Assembly: GCF_003258365.1 (NCBI RefSeq)
Contig: NZ_QHKM01000002.1
Location: 248,001-312,000, forward strand
From: Hymenobacter edaphi
GTDB lineage: Bacteria > Bacteroidota > Bacteroidia > Cytophagales > Hymenobacteraceae
DNA length: 64,000 bases
Direction of reading: 5' to 3'
How positions within the stretch are numbered: position 1 is the stretch's first letter; the number at the start of each line of letters is the position of its first letter. Under the pieces are notes generated by a model that did no database searches, had not been told where the DNA came from, and was given only the letters and a program-made list of their open reading frames with translations. Of this stretch, positions 7,762 to 16,400 are shown piece by piece. The position numbers were made by a program, and so were the translations under genes.

Positions 7762-9378
7762 ATGCAAAGCCTGTTCATCGAGTTCGTTTACCTGGTTCTG
7801 ATCATTCTGGCCCTGGTGATGGTGGCCGCGAAGCTGCGTCTGGCCTACCCCATCGTGCTGGTGCTGGGCGGGCTGGGGCTGAGCTTCCTGGGGCTGTTTG
7901 CCAACCTCACCATCGACCCGGAAATCGTGTTCCTGATTTTCCTGCCGCCGCTGCTCTACGAGGCGGCCTGGCAGGTGTCGTGGAAGGAATTCTGGAAGTG
8001 GCGGCGGGTTATTGCCAGCTTCGCGTTTCCGGTGGTCATCCTCACGTCCTGCCTGGTGGCGGTGGTGTCGCAGGCGCTGATTCCGGGCTTCACGCTGGCG
8101 CTGGGCTTCCTGCTGGGCGGCATCGTGTCGCCGCCCGATGCCGTGTCGGCCACCACCATCATGCGGCAGGTGAAGGTGCCCCGGGCGCTGGTCAGCATCA
8201 TCGAGGGCGAGAGTCTGCTCAACGACGCGTCCTCGCTGATTGTGTTCCGCTTTGCCTTGGCGGCGGTGCTCACCGGGCAGTTTCACCTGGGGCAGGCGGC
8301 CGGCAGCTTCGTGCTGGTCATCGTGCTCGGCACGCTCATCGGGCTGGGGCTGGGCCTGGCCTTCTACGCCGCGCACCGCTGGCTGCCCACCACGCCCAGC
8401 ATCGACATCGTGCTGACCCTGCTGGCGCCCTACTGCATGTACTACGCGGCCGAGCACTTCCACTATTCCGGCGTGCTGGCCGTCGTCAGCGGCGGGCTGC
8501 TGATGGCGAGCCGGCGGCACACCATGCTCTCGTACCGCAGCCGCATCGAGGGCGTGAACGTGTGGTCGGTGCTCGGATTTGTGCTCAACGGGCTGGTGTT
8601 TCTGCTCATCGGGCTGGCGCTGCCCGCCATCACCCGGCAGCTCGACGGCGGCCTGGGTCCGGCCATCGTCTACGGCCTGCTCATCTCGCTGGTGCTCATC
8701 GTGGGGCGGCTGCTGTGCTCGTTCGGGGCGGTGGCGTTTACGCGGTTTGCCAGCCGCTTCATCACCGTGGCCGACGCTCACCCGAGCTGGAAGCTGCCCA
8801 TCATTTCGGGCTGGGCGGGCATGCGCGGGGTGGTGTCCTTGGCCGCCGCGCTGTCGATTCCGCTGCTCACGCCGGCGGGCCAGCCGTTTCCGTACCGCAA
8901 CCTGATCCTGTTCATCACCTTCGTGGTCATTTTGGTCACGCTGGTACTGCAGGGCCTCACGCTGCCCTGGCTGATTCGTCAGGTCGGGCTGGAAGACAAA
9001 TACACCGTCATTCCGCTGGCGCGGCAGGAGCTGCTGATTCAGAAAAAGCTGGCCCTGGTGGCGCTGCGCTACGTGGACGAGCAGCCCGGCGCCGATAACC
9101 CGCCCGGCGACTACCTGCAGAACCTGCGGGCCCGGCTGCAGCTCGATGCCCAGGTGCTGGCGCAGGCCCTGGCCGACGGCCACCCCGCCGAGGGCAACAC
9201 CCTGCAGCGCTTCCACCGGCTCTACCTGGCGCTGCTGGACCAGCAGCGCGCCCTGCTGCACGAGATGAACCACCGCATGGAGTTCGACGAGGAAGTGATT
9301 CGGAAATACCTCGCCATCCTCGATCTGGAAGAGTACAAGCTGCGCGAAAAACAGCTGCAGGAAGCCGGCACCGCGTAG
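7762..9378 (+). CDS. CPA1-family Na+/H+ antiporter
   Basis: The product has 538 residues from the ATG at 7762; an upstream in-frame GTG would add 28 residues with no signal character and was rejected. There are about 12 hydrophobic segments to residue about 415, then a hydrophilic helical tail of about 120 residues. The ion-binding acidic signature is in GESLLNDASSLIVF with N154-D155; LIFLPPLLYEAAW and GWAGMRGVVSLAAAL are also diagnostic of the NhaP/CPA1 family. It exchanges Na+ (or K+) for H+ across the inner membrane for pH and salt homeostasis. The end lies 24 bp from a convergent gene with no obvious terminator between. Confidence 0.92.
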   Translation: MQSLFIEFVYLVLIILALVMVAAKLRLAYPIVLVLGGLGLSFLGLFANLTIDPEIVFLIFLPPLLYEAAWQVSWKEFWKWRRVIASFAFPVVILTSCLVAVVSQALIPGFTLALGFLLGGIVSPPDAVSATTIMRQVKVPRALVSIIEGESLLNDASSLIVFRFALAAVLTGQFHLGQAAGSFVLVIVLGTLIGLGLGLAFYAAHRWLPTTPSIDIVLTLLAPYCMYYAAEHFHYSGVLAVVSGGLLMASRRHTMLSYRSRIEGVNVWSVLGFVLNGLVFLLIGLALPAITRQLDGGLGPAIVYGLLISLVLIVGRLLCSFGAVAFTRFASRFITVADAHPSWKLPIISGWAGMRGVVSLAAALSIPLLTPAGQPFPYRNLILFITFVVILVTLVLQGLTLPWLIRQVGLEDKYTVIPLARQELLIQKKLALVALRYVDEQPGADNPPGDYLQNLRARLQLDAQVLAQALADGHPAEGNTLQRFHRLYLALLDQQRALLHEMNHRMEFDEEVIRKYLAILDLEEYKLREKQLQEAGTA

Positions 9379-9402
9379 CCCGCCGCCCCGCCGACGGGCC
9401 GC

Positions 9403-9792
9403 TTAGCGGTACAGCGCCAGCCACGAACTCAGCACTGCGCCCGGCGTGGCGGTCAGCTGCTGCAGCTGGTCGAGCTGGGTGGCGGTCAGCAGCAGGCGCA
9501 GGGTCTCGGCGGCGGGCACACTGGTTGCGCCGTCGGCGGCGGGCGTGGCCAGCAGGGAGTGGCGCAGGGCCAGGGCCTGGTGGGGCTGCAGGCGCAGCTC
9601 CGTCACCAGGGCCCGCAGCAGCTGGTCGGGGGCGCAGTCGAGGGCGGCCAGCGGCGAGAGGTTCACCGGCATGTCGGCCACCGGCACGCGGGGGACGGGC
9701 ACTTCGCGGTCGGCGAGCTGGGCGCGGGCCGGGCCGGCGGCGGCCAGCAGCACAAAAACGAGCAAGGGGCGGAGGCAGGCGGCGAAGGTCAT
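9403..9792 (-). CDS. Small secreted protein of unknown function
   Basis: The product has 129 residues from the ATG at 9792; longer forms of this frame lack a credible start. It has a classical signal peptide (MTFAACLRPLLVFVLLAAAG, then ARAQ as the likely cleavage site). The mature part of about 105 residues is mostly helical and rich in Leu, Ala and Gln, with no cysteine pairs or known motif. LRLQPHQALALRHSLL is reminiscent of periplasmic helical stress proteins such as Spy/CpxP, but I cannot support that. It faces the antiporter gene and is divergent from the TonB-receptor gene region. Confidence 0.7.
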   Translation of the reverse strand: MTFAACLRPLLVFVLLAAAGPARAQLADREVPVPRVPVADMPVNLSPLAALDCAPDQLLRALVTELRLQPHQALALRHSLLATPAADGATSVPAAETLRLLLTATQLDQLQQLTATPGAVLSSWLALYR

Positions 9793-10248
9793 GGCAAAAC
9801 GGCAAGCTGGTGGGCCACGGCGGCCGGGGCGGGCGCCGTATCTGCAGCGAAATTGAGCGGGCCAGCCCGCACTTGCCGAGTGCAATAGACTGCGCCGGCT
9901 TTTTTGCCGACTGGGCCTGGCATCCAGCCGATAAGCGCCGCCGGGCGGCGGGGGCGGGTGGCGCCCCGGGCTTGGTCGATGCTCAGGGGCAACTGGTCGG
10001 GGAACGGGCCGCCGCGGGCGGAGGCCGTTGGGGCCCGCGTGGGCGCCAGGGCCGGCGGGGGCATGGCCCGGCGGTTTGCGGGCCGGCCGGGCGGCCGGGT
10101 CCTTTCGGCCGGTACCGGCCGCCGACTCCCCGGCCGTTACCGGACGTTCATGGCCCCAAACCCGGCATTCAACCACTTCGACCCGCACTCCCGGCGGCGG
10201 CGGCGGTACCTTTGTGGCACTACCGGCCACTGCCCGGAACCCCTTGTT
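9793..10248. other. 456-bp divergent intergenic region
   Basis: This region separates the small secreted protein gene (minus) from the TonB-dependent receptor gene (plus). It is very GC-rich with no supported gene. The only signal I recognise is the TACCTTTG box near its right end, annotated separately. Confidence 0.5.
10207..10214 (+). promoter_or_regulatory. Bacteroidota -7 box TACCTTTG for the TonB-dependent receptor gene
   Basis: An exact TAnnTTTG match 35 nt before the ATG at 10249 predicts a leader of about 30 nt. No clear TTG is present at -33. Confidence 0.6.
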
Positions 10249-12789
10249 ATGAAAAGTCAGCTTGTCTGCCTAGCCCTTATCAGTACGCCCCTGCTCGCCA
10301 GTGCCCAAGACCAACCCCGCCCCGCCGGCCAGCGCCCGGCGGGTGCCCCCGCTGCCGGCGACGCCCGCCCCGCCCTGCCCGGCCCGGTGGTGCAGGGCAG
10401 CGGCAAGCTCACCGGCACGGTGCTCGACGCGGGCACCAAGCAGCCGGTGCCCTTTGCCACGGTGGCCCTGCTCAACGCCGCCGGCAAGCCCATCGACGGC
10501 AGCGTGGCCGACGACAAGGGCAAGTTCAGCATCGGCGGCATCCCGGCCGGCACCTACACGGTGCAGGTGAGCTTTATCGGCTACAAAAACCTGGAGAAGC
10601 CCGGCGTGACGTTCAGCGACGCGGGCGAAACCCAGAACCTGGGCACGCTCACGCTGGCCTCGGCGGCGCAGCAGCTGGGCGAAGTGGTGGTGCAGGGCCA
10701 ACGCTCCTTGGTGGAAGAAAAGGTGGACCGCACCATCTACAACGCCGAAAAGGACGAAACCACCCGCGGCGGCGACGCCACCGACGTGCTCAAGCGCGTG
10801 CCGCTGCTGTCGGTGGATTTGGACGGTAACGTGTCGTTGCGCGGCTCCTCCAACATCAAGGTGCTCATCAACAACAAGCCCTCGACCATTGCCGCCAGCA
10901 ACGTGGCCGACGCCTTGAAGCAGATTCCGGCCGACCAGATCAAGTCGGTGGAAGTTATTACCTCGCCCTCGGCCAAGTACGACGCCGAGGGCTCGGGCGG
11001 CATCATCAACATCATCACCAAGAAGGACAACCTGCAGGGCAAAACGCTGGATCTGCGCACCAGCGCGGGGTTTCGCACCAGCGACCTGAGCCTGAACGCG
11101 GGCTACCGCCAGGGCAAGATGGGCTTCACGCTCGGCGGCGGCGTGCGCACCAGCTACAACACGCCCGGCTCCTTTGAAAACTCCCAGCTGGCTACCTCGC
11201 CCGTCGACGGCACGCAGCGCCTGACCATCCAGCAGGCCGACGCCCGCCGCCAGAACCTGGGCGGCCGCGCCAACTTCGGCTGGGACTACGACTTCAACAA
11301 GCAGAACAACCTCTCGCTGGGCGTGCAGTTGGGCGTGCGCAACGGCACCAACTACCAGGACCGGCTGCTGACGCAGACCTACAGCGGAGCCAGCACCAGC
11401 GGCACCCTGCTCAGCAGCTCCCTGCGCGACGCCGTCACGACCGACCGCACCAACAACCTGGACCTGAGCCTGACCTACAACCACCTGTTCGCCAAGCCCC
11501 AGCACGAGTTCAGCCTGCTCACGCTCTACAGCCGCACCAACGCCACCAACGACTTCACCAACACGCTCTACGACACCGACGCGGTAACGCAGCGGCTGAA
11601 AAACCAGAACGACAGCTACAACCAGGAAGCCACGGTGCAGGCCGACTACCAGGTGCCCCTCGGCAAAAGCCAGCTGCTGGAGCTGGGCGCCAAGGACATC
11701 ATGCGCCGGGTGCGCAGCGAGTACACCTACCTGCTGGCCGACGGCGCCACTGGCGACTTCCGGGCGCTGCCCGGCAGCTCGCTCACCAACGTGTTCAACT
11801 ACAACCAGAACGTGGCCGCCGGCTACCTGTCGTACACGCTGAGCTTCCTGAAAACCTACTCGCTGAAGGCCGGGGCGCGCTACGAACAAACCACCATCGA
11901 CGCGGACTTCCAGACCGGGCAGGTGGTAAAGCTGCCCTCGTACGGCGTGCTGGTGCCCAGCGTAAACCTCTCGCGCAAGCTCGCGAACGGCGACATGGTC
12001 AAGGCGGCTTACAACCGCCGCATTCAGCGCCCCTCGCTGCAGTTCCTGAACCCCAACATTCAGGCCGCCAACCCGCTGAACGTGACGCAGGGCAACCCGC
12101 TGCTGCGCCCGGAATTTACCAACAGCTACGAGCTGTCGTACAGCACCTTCCTGAAGGGCACCACGCTTAGCTTCAGCGGCTTCGCCCGCAACACCGACCG
12201 CTCCATTCAGGCCCTGCGCACGTTGCGGGGCGACACCATTCGGACCTCCTACGCCAACATCGGCACCGAAAACGCCTACGGGCTGAACGTGTTTGCCAAC
12301 GTGAACCTGGCCGGCAAGCTCAGCCTCAGCGGCGGCCCCGACCTCTACTACGCCGTGCTGCGCAACAACGGCACCGACCCGCTCTACAACGCCTCGAACC
12401 GGGGCTGGGTGGTGAGCGGGCGCATGTTCGGCAGCTACAACTTCACCCCGAAGTGGGGCCTGCAGTTCTTCGCGTTCTACCGCGGGCGGCAGGTGCAGCT
12501 GCAGGGCTACCAGAGCGGCTTCGGGGTGTACAGCCTGGGCTTGAAGCGCGACCTGTGGGACAAGAAGGGCAGCCTGGGCTTCGGCCTGGACAACTTCCTG
12601 ACGCCGACCAACCGGGTGCGCAGCTCGGTGGAGTCGCCGCTCATCAGCCAGCAGAGCGTGAATACCATGCAGATGCTCGGCTTCCGCGTCAACTTCAGCT
12701 ACCGCATCGGCAAGCTGACCACCGCGCCCACCCAACGCCGCAAGAAGGAAGTGACTAACGACGACCTGAAGGGCGGCGAGGGGCAATAA
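10249..12789 (+). CDS. TonB-dependent outer-membrane receptor with N-terminal carboxypeptidase-regulatory-like domain
   Basis: The product has 846 residues. Residues 1-19 are a signal peptide (LASAQ). A Pro/Ala-rich spacer follows, then a CarboxypepD-regulatory-like beta-sandwich at about 54-140 (VPFATVALLNAAGKPIDGSV, VSFIGYK). The plug domain contains ATDVLKRVPLLSVD, VSLRGSSNIKVLIN and the SGGIINIITKK motif. The rest is a barrel of the OMP_b-brl_3 type, in which NPNIQAANPLNVTQGNPLLRPE is characteristic. These receptors are often in Bacteroidota and import unknown ligands. It is unrelated in sequence to the SusC at the left edge. A palindromic element separates it from a LytS/LytTR pair that could regulate it (inference). 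Confidence 0.92.
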   Translation: MKSQLVCLALISTPLLASAQDQPRPAGQRPAGAPAAGDARPALPGPVVQGSGKLTGTVLDAGTKQPVPFATVALLNAAGKPIDGSVADDKGKFSIGGIPAGTYTVQVSFIGYKNLEKPGVTFSDAGETQNLGTLTLASAAQQLGEVVVQGQRSLVEEKVDRTIYNAEKDETTRGGDATDVLKRVPLLSVDLDGNVSLRGSSNIKVLINNKPSTIAASNVADALKQIPADQIKSVEVITSPSAKYDAEGSGGIINIITKKDNLQGKTLDLRTSAGFRTSDLSLNAGYRQGKMGFTLGGGVRTSYNTPGSFENSQLATSPVDGTQRLTIQQADARRQNLGGRANFGWDYDFNKQNNLSLGVQLGVRNGTNYQDRLLTQTYSGASTSGTLLSSSLRDAVTTDRTNNLDLSLTYNHLFAKPQHEFSLLTLYSRTNATNDFTNTLYDTDAVTQRLKNQNDSYNQEATVQADYQVPLGKSQLLELGAKDIMRRVRSEYTYLLADGATGDFRALPGSSLTNVFNYNQNVAAGYLSYTLSFLKTYSLKAGARYEQTTIDADFQTGQVVKLPSYGVLVPSVNLSRKLANGDMVKAAYNRRIQRPSLQFLNPNIQAANPLNVTQGNPLLRPEFTNSYELSYSTFLKGTTLSFSGFARNTDRSIQALRTLRGDTIRTSYANIGTENAYGLNVFANVNLAGKLSLSGGPDLYYAVLRNNGTDPLYNASNRGWVVSGRMFGSYNFTPKWGLQFFAFYRGRQVQLQGYQSGFGVYSLGLKRDLWDKKGSLGFGLDNFLTPTNRVRSSVESPLISQQSVNTMQMLGFRVNFSYRIGKLTTAPTQRRKKEVTNDDLKGGEGQ

Positions 12790-12804
12790 GCCGTGCTCCG
12801 GCTA

Positions 12805-13000
12805 AACCTCACTACCCGGTCCTCTCTCCTTAGGGAGAGGGGGAGTCAGACGCCCGCAACGAGGTTGTTCGGGCATTACGGACGCGGGGCTAGCGACTGA
12901 CTTGTGCCAGTGCCTACATTCATTTAGTTAACAACCAACTCCGCCTTCCGCAGCCGTCAGGCTCCCCCTCTCTTTGGGAGAGGGGGCCGGGGGGGAGGCC
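12805..13000. repeat. Palindromic element with about 41-bp inverted ends (family A, copy 2)
   Basis: The left end 12805-12847 and right end 12960-13000 are imperfect inverted repeats of the same sequence that bounds 2108-2320; the arms keep CCTCTCTCC-TTAGG-GAGAGGGGGAG. The interior differs from copy 1 except for a short shared ACGCGGGGC stretch. The right end is 6 nt before the ATG of the histidine kinase gene. Confidence 0.82.
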
Positions 13001-13006
13001 AACCCC

Positions 13007-14125
13007 ATGACCGCAGCCCTTGCCCCGGCCACCTACCAGCTGAGCGCCCGCCAGAAATGGAAGCTGGCGCTCAGCCTGGTCATCATCTACTTCCCGATTC
13101 ACACCTACCTGAACTTTCCCGAGTGGCACCAGAACTGGGACGGGCTGCTGCGCTCGGTGCCCTTTCTGCTGACGCAGGTGGTGGTGATGCTCGGCTTCTA
13201 CTTCATCTGGCTGAACCTGGTGGAGTGGATTCAGCAGCGGCTGTTCGGCTGGTTCGGCGAGGATTTTCTGCTGGAGCTGAAGCTGCCCGCCCAGCTGGCC
13301 ACCCTGCTGGTGTCGATGGTGCTGGCGGCCGGGTTTATTCTGGTGTACAGCACGCTGATCCGCACGTTTTTCCATCTGCTGCCGGGGCTGCGCTCCGGCC
13401 GGCCGCCGGGCCTCACCCCCGAGCACCTGGCCCTGCGCCACCGCGCCAACGACGGCTTCTTCCTGATGCTGATGCTCTCGGCCTTTTACCTGGTGGCCAA
13501 CAGCCGGGCCCTGATGCGGGTGCGGGCCTTTCACCTGCGCGCCGAGCAGCTGGAAACCGAGAATCTGCAGGCCCGCTTCGCCGCCCTCAAAAGCCAGGTG
13601 AACCCGCACTTCCTGTTCAACAGCCTGAGCATTCTGTCCTCGCTGGTGCACGTCGATGCCGACCTCTCGGAGCAGTTCATTGACCAACTCTCGCGGGCCT
13701 ACCGCTACACCCTGGAGCAGCAGGACCACGATTTGGTGCTGCTGGGTACCGAGCTGGACTTTATCAAAGCGTACACCTTCCTGCTCAAGATTCGCTTCGA
13801 CGAGAAGTTCGACGTGCAGGTGGACGTGCCCGAGGCCACCCGGCACGCCTACCGCCTGCCCCCGCTGACGCTGCAGCTGCTGGTGGAAAACGCGGTGAAG
13901 CACAACACCATGTCGCAGCAGGAGCCGCTGCTGGTGCGCATCGGGCAGGAGGGCGACGCGCTGGTGGTGCGCAACACCCTGCAGCGCCGCCCGGCCAGCT
14001 ACCCCAGCACCGGCGTGGGCCTCGACAACATCCACAACCGCTACCGGCTGCTGACGCCGCGCCTCGTGGGCGTGGCCGTCACCAACCGGGAGTTTATCGT
14101 CCGCATTCCCCTGCTGCCCGCATGA
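13007..14125 (+). CDS. LytS/YehU-type sensor histidine kinase
   Basis: The product has 372 residues from the ATG at 13007, directly after the repeat end; GGGGGAGG lies 7-14 nt upstream as a possible ribosome-binding site. Four hydrophobic segments occupy residues about 25-175. A short linker leads to the His_kinase domain: LKSQVNPHFLFNSL with the phosphoacceptor H201, and the ATPase N-box LLVENAVKHN followed by GVGLDNIHNRY. This is the single-membrane-domain kinase type that pairs with LytTR regulators. Its stop overlaps the start of the regulator gene by 4 bp (ATGA), so they are translationally coupled. No periplasmic sensor domain is present, so the signal is probably membrane-borne or a small ligand. 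Confidence 0.92.
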   Translation: MTAALAPATYQLSARQKWKLALSLVIIYFPIHTYLNFPEWHQNWDGLLRSVPFLLTQVVVMLGFYFIWLNLVEWIQQRLFGWFGEDFLLELKLPAQLATLLVSMVLAAGFILVYSTLIRTFFHLLPGLRSGRPPGLTPEHLALRHRANDGFFLMLMLSAFYLVANSRALMRVRAFHLRAEQLETENLQARFAALKSQVNPHFLFNSLSILSSLVHVDADLSEQFIDQLSRAYRYTLEQQDHDLVLLGTELDFIKAYTFLLKIRFDEKFDVQVDVPEATRHAYRLPPLTLQLLVENAVKHNTMSQQEPLLVRIGQEGDALVVRNTLQRRPASYPSTGVGLDNIHNRYRLLTPRLVGVAVTNREFIVRIPLLPA

Positions 14126-14880
14126 GAGTCCTGATCATCGAAGACGAAAACCTCACCGCCCGGCGCCTGGAAAGCCAGCTGCACAAGTACGACGCGGCCA
14201 CGGAGGTGCTGGAGCGCCTGCCCTCGGTGGCCGCGGCCGTGCAGTGGCTGCAGGCCCACCCCGCCCCCGACCTGATCTTCCTCGACATTCACCTCGAAGA
14301 CGACCTGGGCTTCCGCATCTTCGACCAGGTGCAGGTCACCTCGCCCATCATCTTTACCACGGCCTACGACGAGTACATGATCCAGGCCTTCAAAGTGAAC
14401 AGCATCGATTACCTGCTCAAGCCCATCAACTACGAGGAGCTGGTGGCCGCCCTGGCGAAGTATGAGCGCCTGCGCCAGCACTTCGCCCCGGTGGATCTGC
14501 CGGCCTTGCTGCGCCTGGTGAGCCCCGCCCCCGCGCCCGGCTACAAGGAGCGGTTTCTGGTGTCGGTGGGCACGCGCCTGCGCAGCGTCGATACCCAGGA
14601 GGTGGCTTACTTCTGCTTCGAAGACGGCGCCACCTTCCTCGTCACGCGCCAGGGCCAGCGCCTGGTCATCGATTACAGCCTCGACAAGCTGGGGCAGGTG
14701 CTCAACCCCCGGCAGTTTTTCCGGGTGAACCGCCAGTACCTGGTCGGCATCGGCGCCATCGACACCATCCACAGCCACTCGGCCGGCCGCCTGGAGCTGG
14801 TGCTGCAGCCTGCTGCCCGCCAGCCCGTGCTCGTCAGCGTCGACCGGGCCACCGAGTTCAAGGACTGGCTGGGGCGGTAA
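14122..14880 (+). CDS. LytTR-family response regulator
   Basis: The product has 252 residues. The receiver domain covers residues 1-120: acidic pair ED at 7-8 (LIIEDEN), phosphoacceptor D55 in LIFLDIHLED, T in FTTAYDEY and K in DYLLKPINYEE. The LytTR DNA-binding domain covers about 147-250 (FLVSVGTRLRSVDTQEVAYF, FFRVNRQYLVGI). It is partner to the overlapping kinase gene. LytTR regulators bind direct repeats upstream of envelope genes; I could not identify an unambiguous target site. A strong terminator follows, so the pair is its own operon end. Confidence 0.95.
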   Translation: MRVLIIEDENLTARRLESQLHKYDAATEVLERLPSVAAAVQWLQAHPAPDLIFLDIHLEDDLGFRIFDQVQVTSPIIFTTAYDEYMIQAFKVNSIDYLLKPINYEELVAALAKYERLRQHFAPVDLPALLRLVSPAPAPGYKERFLVSVGTRLRSVDTQEVAYFCFEDGATFLVTRQGQRLVIDYSLDKLGQVLNPRQFFRVNRQYLVGIGAIDTIHSHSAGRLELVLQPAARQPVLVSVDRATEFKDWLGR

Positions 14881-14897
14881 GACCCGGCGTGATTCCG

Positions 14898-14945
14898 TAA
14901 AAAAACCGCCCCGCTGTGCTCAGACGCAGCGGGGCGGTTTTTTAT
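14898..14945 (+). terminator. Rho-independent terminator of the kinase/regulator operon
   Basis: The stem AAAACCGCCCCGCTG pairs with CAGCGGGGCGGTTTT around an 11-nt loop and is followed by a T-run, 18 bp after the regulator stop. Confidence 0.92.
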
Positions 14946-14967
14946 TGTTTAGGATGCCGGGGTTAAC

Positions 14968-15070
14968 AGAACGTCATGCTGAGCCTGTCGAAGCATCTCT
15001 ACCGCTTCGTTGAGGCTACTATCAGACATCAGCACGCGAGATGTCTGGACTTCGCTCGACAGGACGTTCT
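14968..15070. repeat. Palindromic interspersed repeat, family B, copy 3
   Basis: The arms are 14968-15000 (GAACGTCATGCTGAGCCTGT core) and 15035-15070. The local stem is ATGCT/AGCAT. The adjacent stretch to about 15125 contains the inverted second module also seen inside copy 1 (AAGCGGTAGGGATGCTTGG). It fills the gap between the regulator terminator and the convergent TlpA-like gene. Confidence 0.78.
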
Positions 15071-15170
15071 TGATTTGTCGTTCAGGCAAAGCGGTAGGGA
15101 TGCTTGGCTGCGCCGACCTCCGGTTCGCCGGGCGAAGCCAAAATGTCTTTTTGCTCCCTGGCTTCAAACC

Positions 15171-16307
15171 CTAGTTCGACTTCTTCAGCAGGCGGGCCAG
15201 GGTGGCGTGCAGCTCCTCGCCGTTGAGGTTGGCGGCCACGATTTTGCCCTGCGGGTCGATGAGGAAGTTTTGCGGAATGGCCTGCACGCCGTATTCCTGG
15301 GCGGCGGCGTTCTGCCAGAACTTCAGGTCCGATACCTGCGTCCAGGCCAGGCCGTCGGCCTGAATGGCCTTCAGCCAGGCGTCGCGGCCGGTGGGCTTGT
15401 CGAGCGACACGCCGAGCACGGTGAAGCCCTGGTCCTTGTAGGCGTTGAAGGCCTTCACCACGTTGGGGTTTTCGCGGCGGCAGGGGCCGCACCACGAGGC
15501 CCAGAAATCCAGCAGCACGTACTTGCCGCGCAAGCTGCTCAGGGCCACCGGCTTGCCGTCGGGGTCGTTCTGGGTGAAGTCGGGGGCCACCGCGCCGACG
15601 GCCGTTTTCTGCACGCGCTTCAGCTGCTCGCCCAGGCGCACCCCGGCGGGCGTGGCGCGCAGCGCGGGCGTGAGCACGTTGTAGAGGGCGGCAAACTCAT
15701 CGGCCTTGGGCACGTAGCCCACGGCCTTGGGCAGGGCAAACAGGCTGTAGCGGGCGCCCGGGTTGGCCTTCACGTAGGCCGCGTACACCTGCTGCTCCTG
15801 CGCGTCGAGCGGGTCAAGCTTGGCTTCCAGGGCCTTGACGGTAGCCGCGTCGCCCTGTTTGTCCTTGGGCAGGGCGCGGAATTCCTTCACGTAAGCCTCG
15901 TACTTGTCCGAAAGCGGCTTGAGCTTGGCCTGCAGCTTGGCGTCTTCCACGTTCAGCGGCGTGCCCGCCACCGTGGCCTTGCGGGCCGAGTCGGCCGTGC
16001 TGACGGTGATGGTGCCTTTTTCCAAGTACAGCGTCGTCGCGTCCTGCGACTTGCTGAGCGGGGCGCCGCCGTGGCTCAGAACCAGGCGGGCCGCCAGCGG
16101 CTCGGCCGGGGCGCCCCGGAACTCGAAGGCGCCGTTCTGCACGGTGGCCGAGTCGGTCACGCGCTGCTTGTTGACGACGTAGCTCAGGTAGGCCTTGGTC
16201 ACGTTGGCCTTGGGGCCGAGCTTGCCTTTCAGCACGTAGGTTTCGCCGGGGGCCTGGGCGGCCAGCAGGGCGAGCAGCAGGAAGCTGCCGGGAAGGATGC
16301 GTTTCAT
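15171..16307 (-). CDS. TlpA-like periplasmic thioredoxin with DUF4369-type N-terminal domain
   Basis: The product has 378 residues from the ATG at 16307. It has a signal peptide of about 22 residues. The N-terminal half resembles the DUF4369 beta-sandwich (YVLKGKLGPKANVTKAYLSY, FEFRG). A helical linker with Lys/Asp-rich segments comes next. The C-terminal AhpC/TSA-TlpA domain contains APDFTQNDPDGKPVALSSLR and the active site WASWCGPCRREN with C273 and C276, followed by the cis-Pro region AIPQNFLID. This architecture is common in Bacteroidota, where it is a membrane-associated or periplasmic disulfide reductase/oxidoreductase. The partner is unknown. It is monocistronic on the minus strand. 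Confidence 0.9.
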   Translation of the reverse strand: MKRILPGSFLLLALLAAQAPGETYVLKGKLGPKANVTKAYLSYVVNKQRVTDSATVQNGAFEFRGAPAEPLAARLVLSHGGAPLSKSQDATTLYLEKGTITVSTADSARKATVAGTPLNVEDAKLQAKLKPLSDKYEAYVKEFRALPKDKQGDAATVKALEAKLDPLDAQEQQVYAAYVKANPGARYSLFALPKAVGYVPKADEFAALYNVLTPALRATPAGVRLGEQLKRVQKTAVGAVAPDFTQNDPDGKPVALSSLRGKYVLLDFWASWCGPCRRENPNVVKAFNAYKDQGFTVLGVSLDKPTGRDAWLKAIQADGLAWTQVSDLKFWQNAAAQEYGVQAIPQNFLIDPQGKIVAANLNGEELHATLARLLKKSN

Positions 16308-16400
16308 AAGCGAAGAGCGGGGCAGATGAGGCGGTAAGTTAGGTTCGGGCTGCAATGACGCAACTCCCGGGGAAAAAATGGCCGGGGCCAGCGGCGGCGG

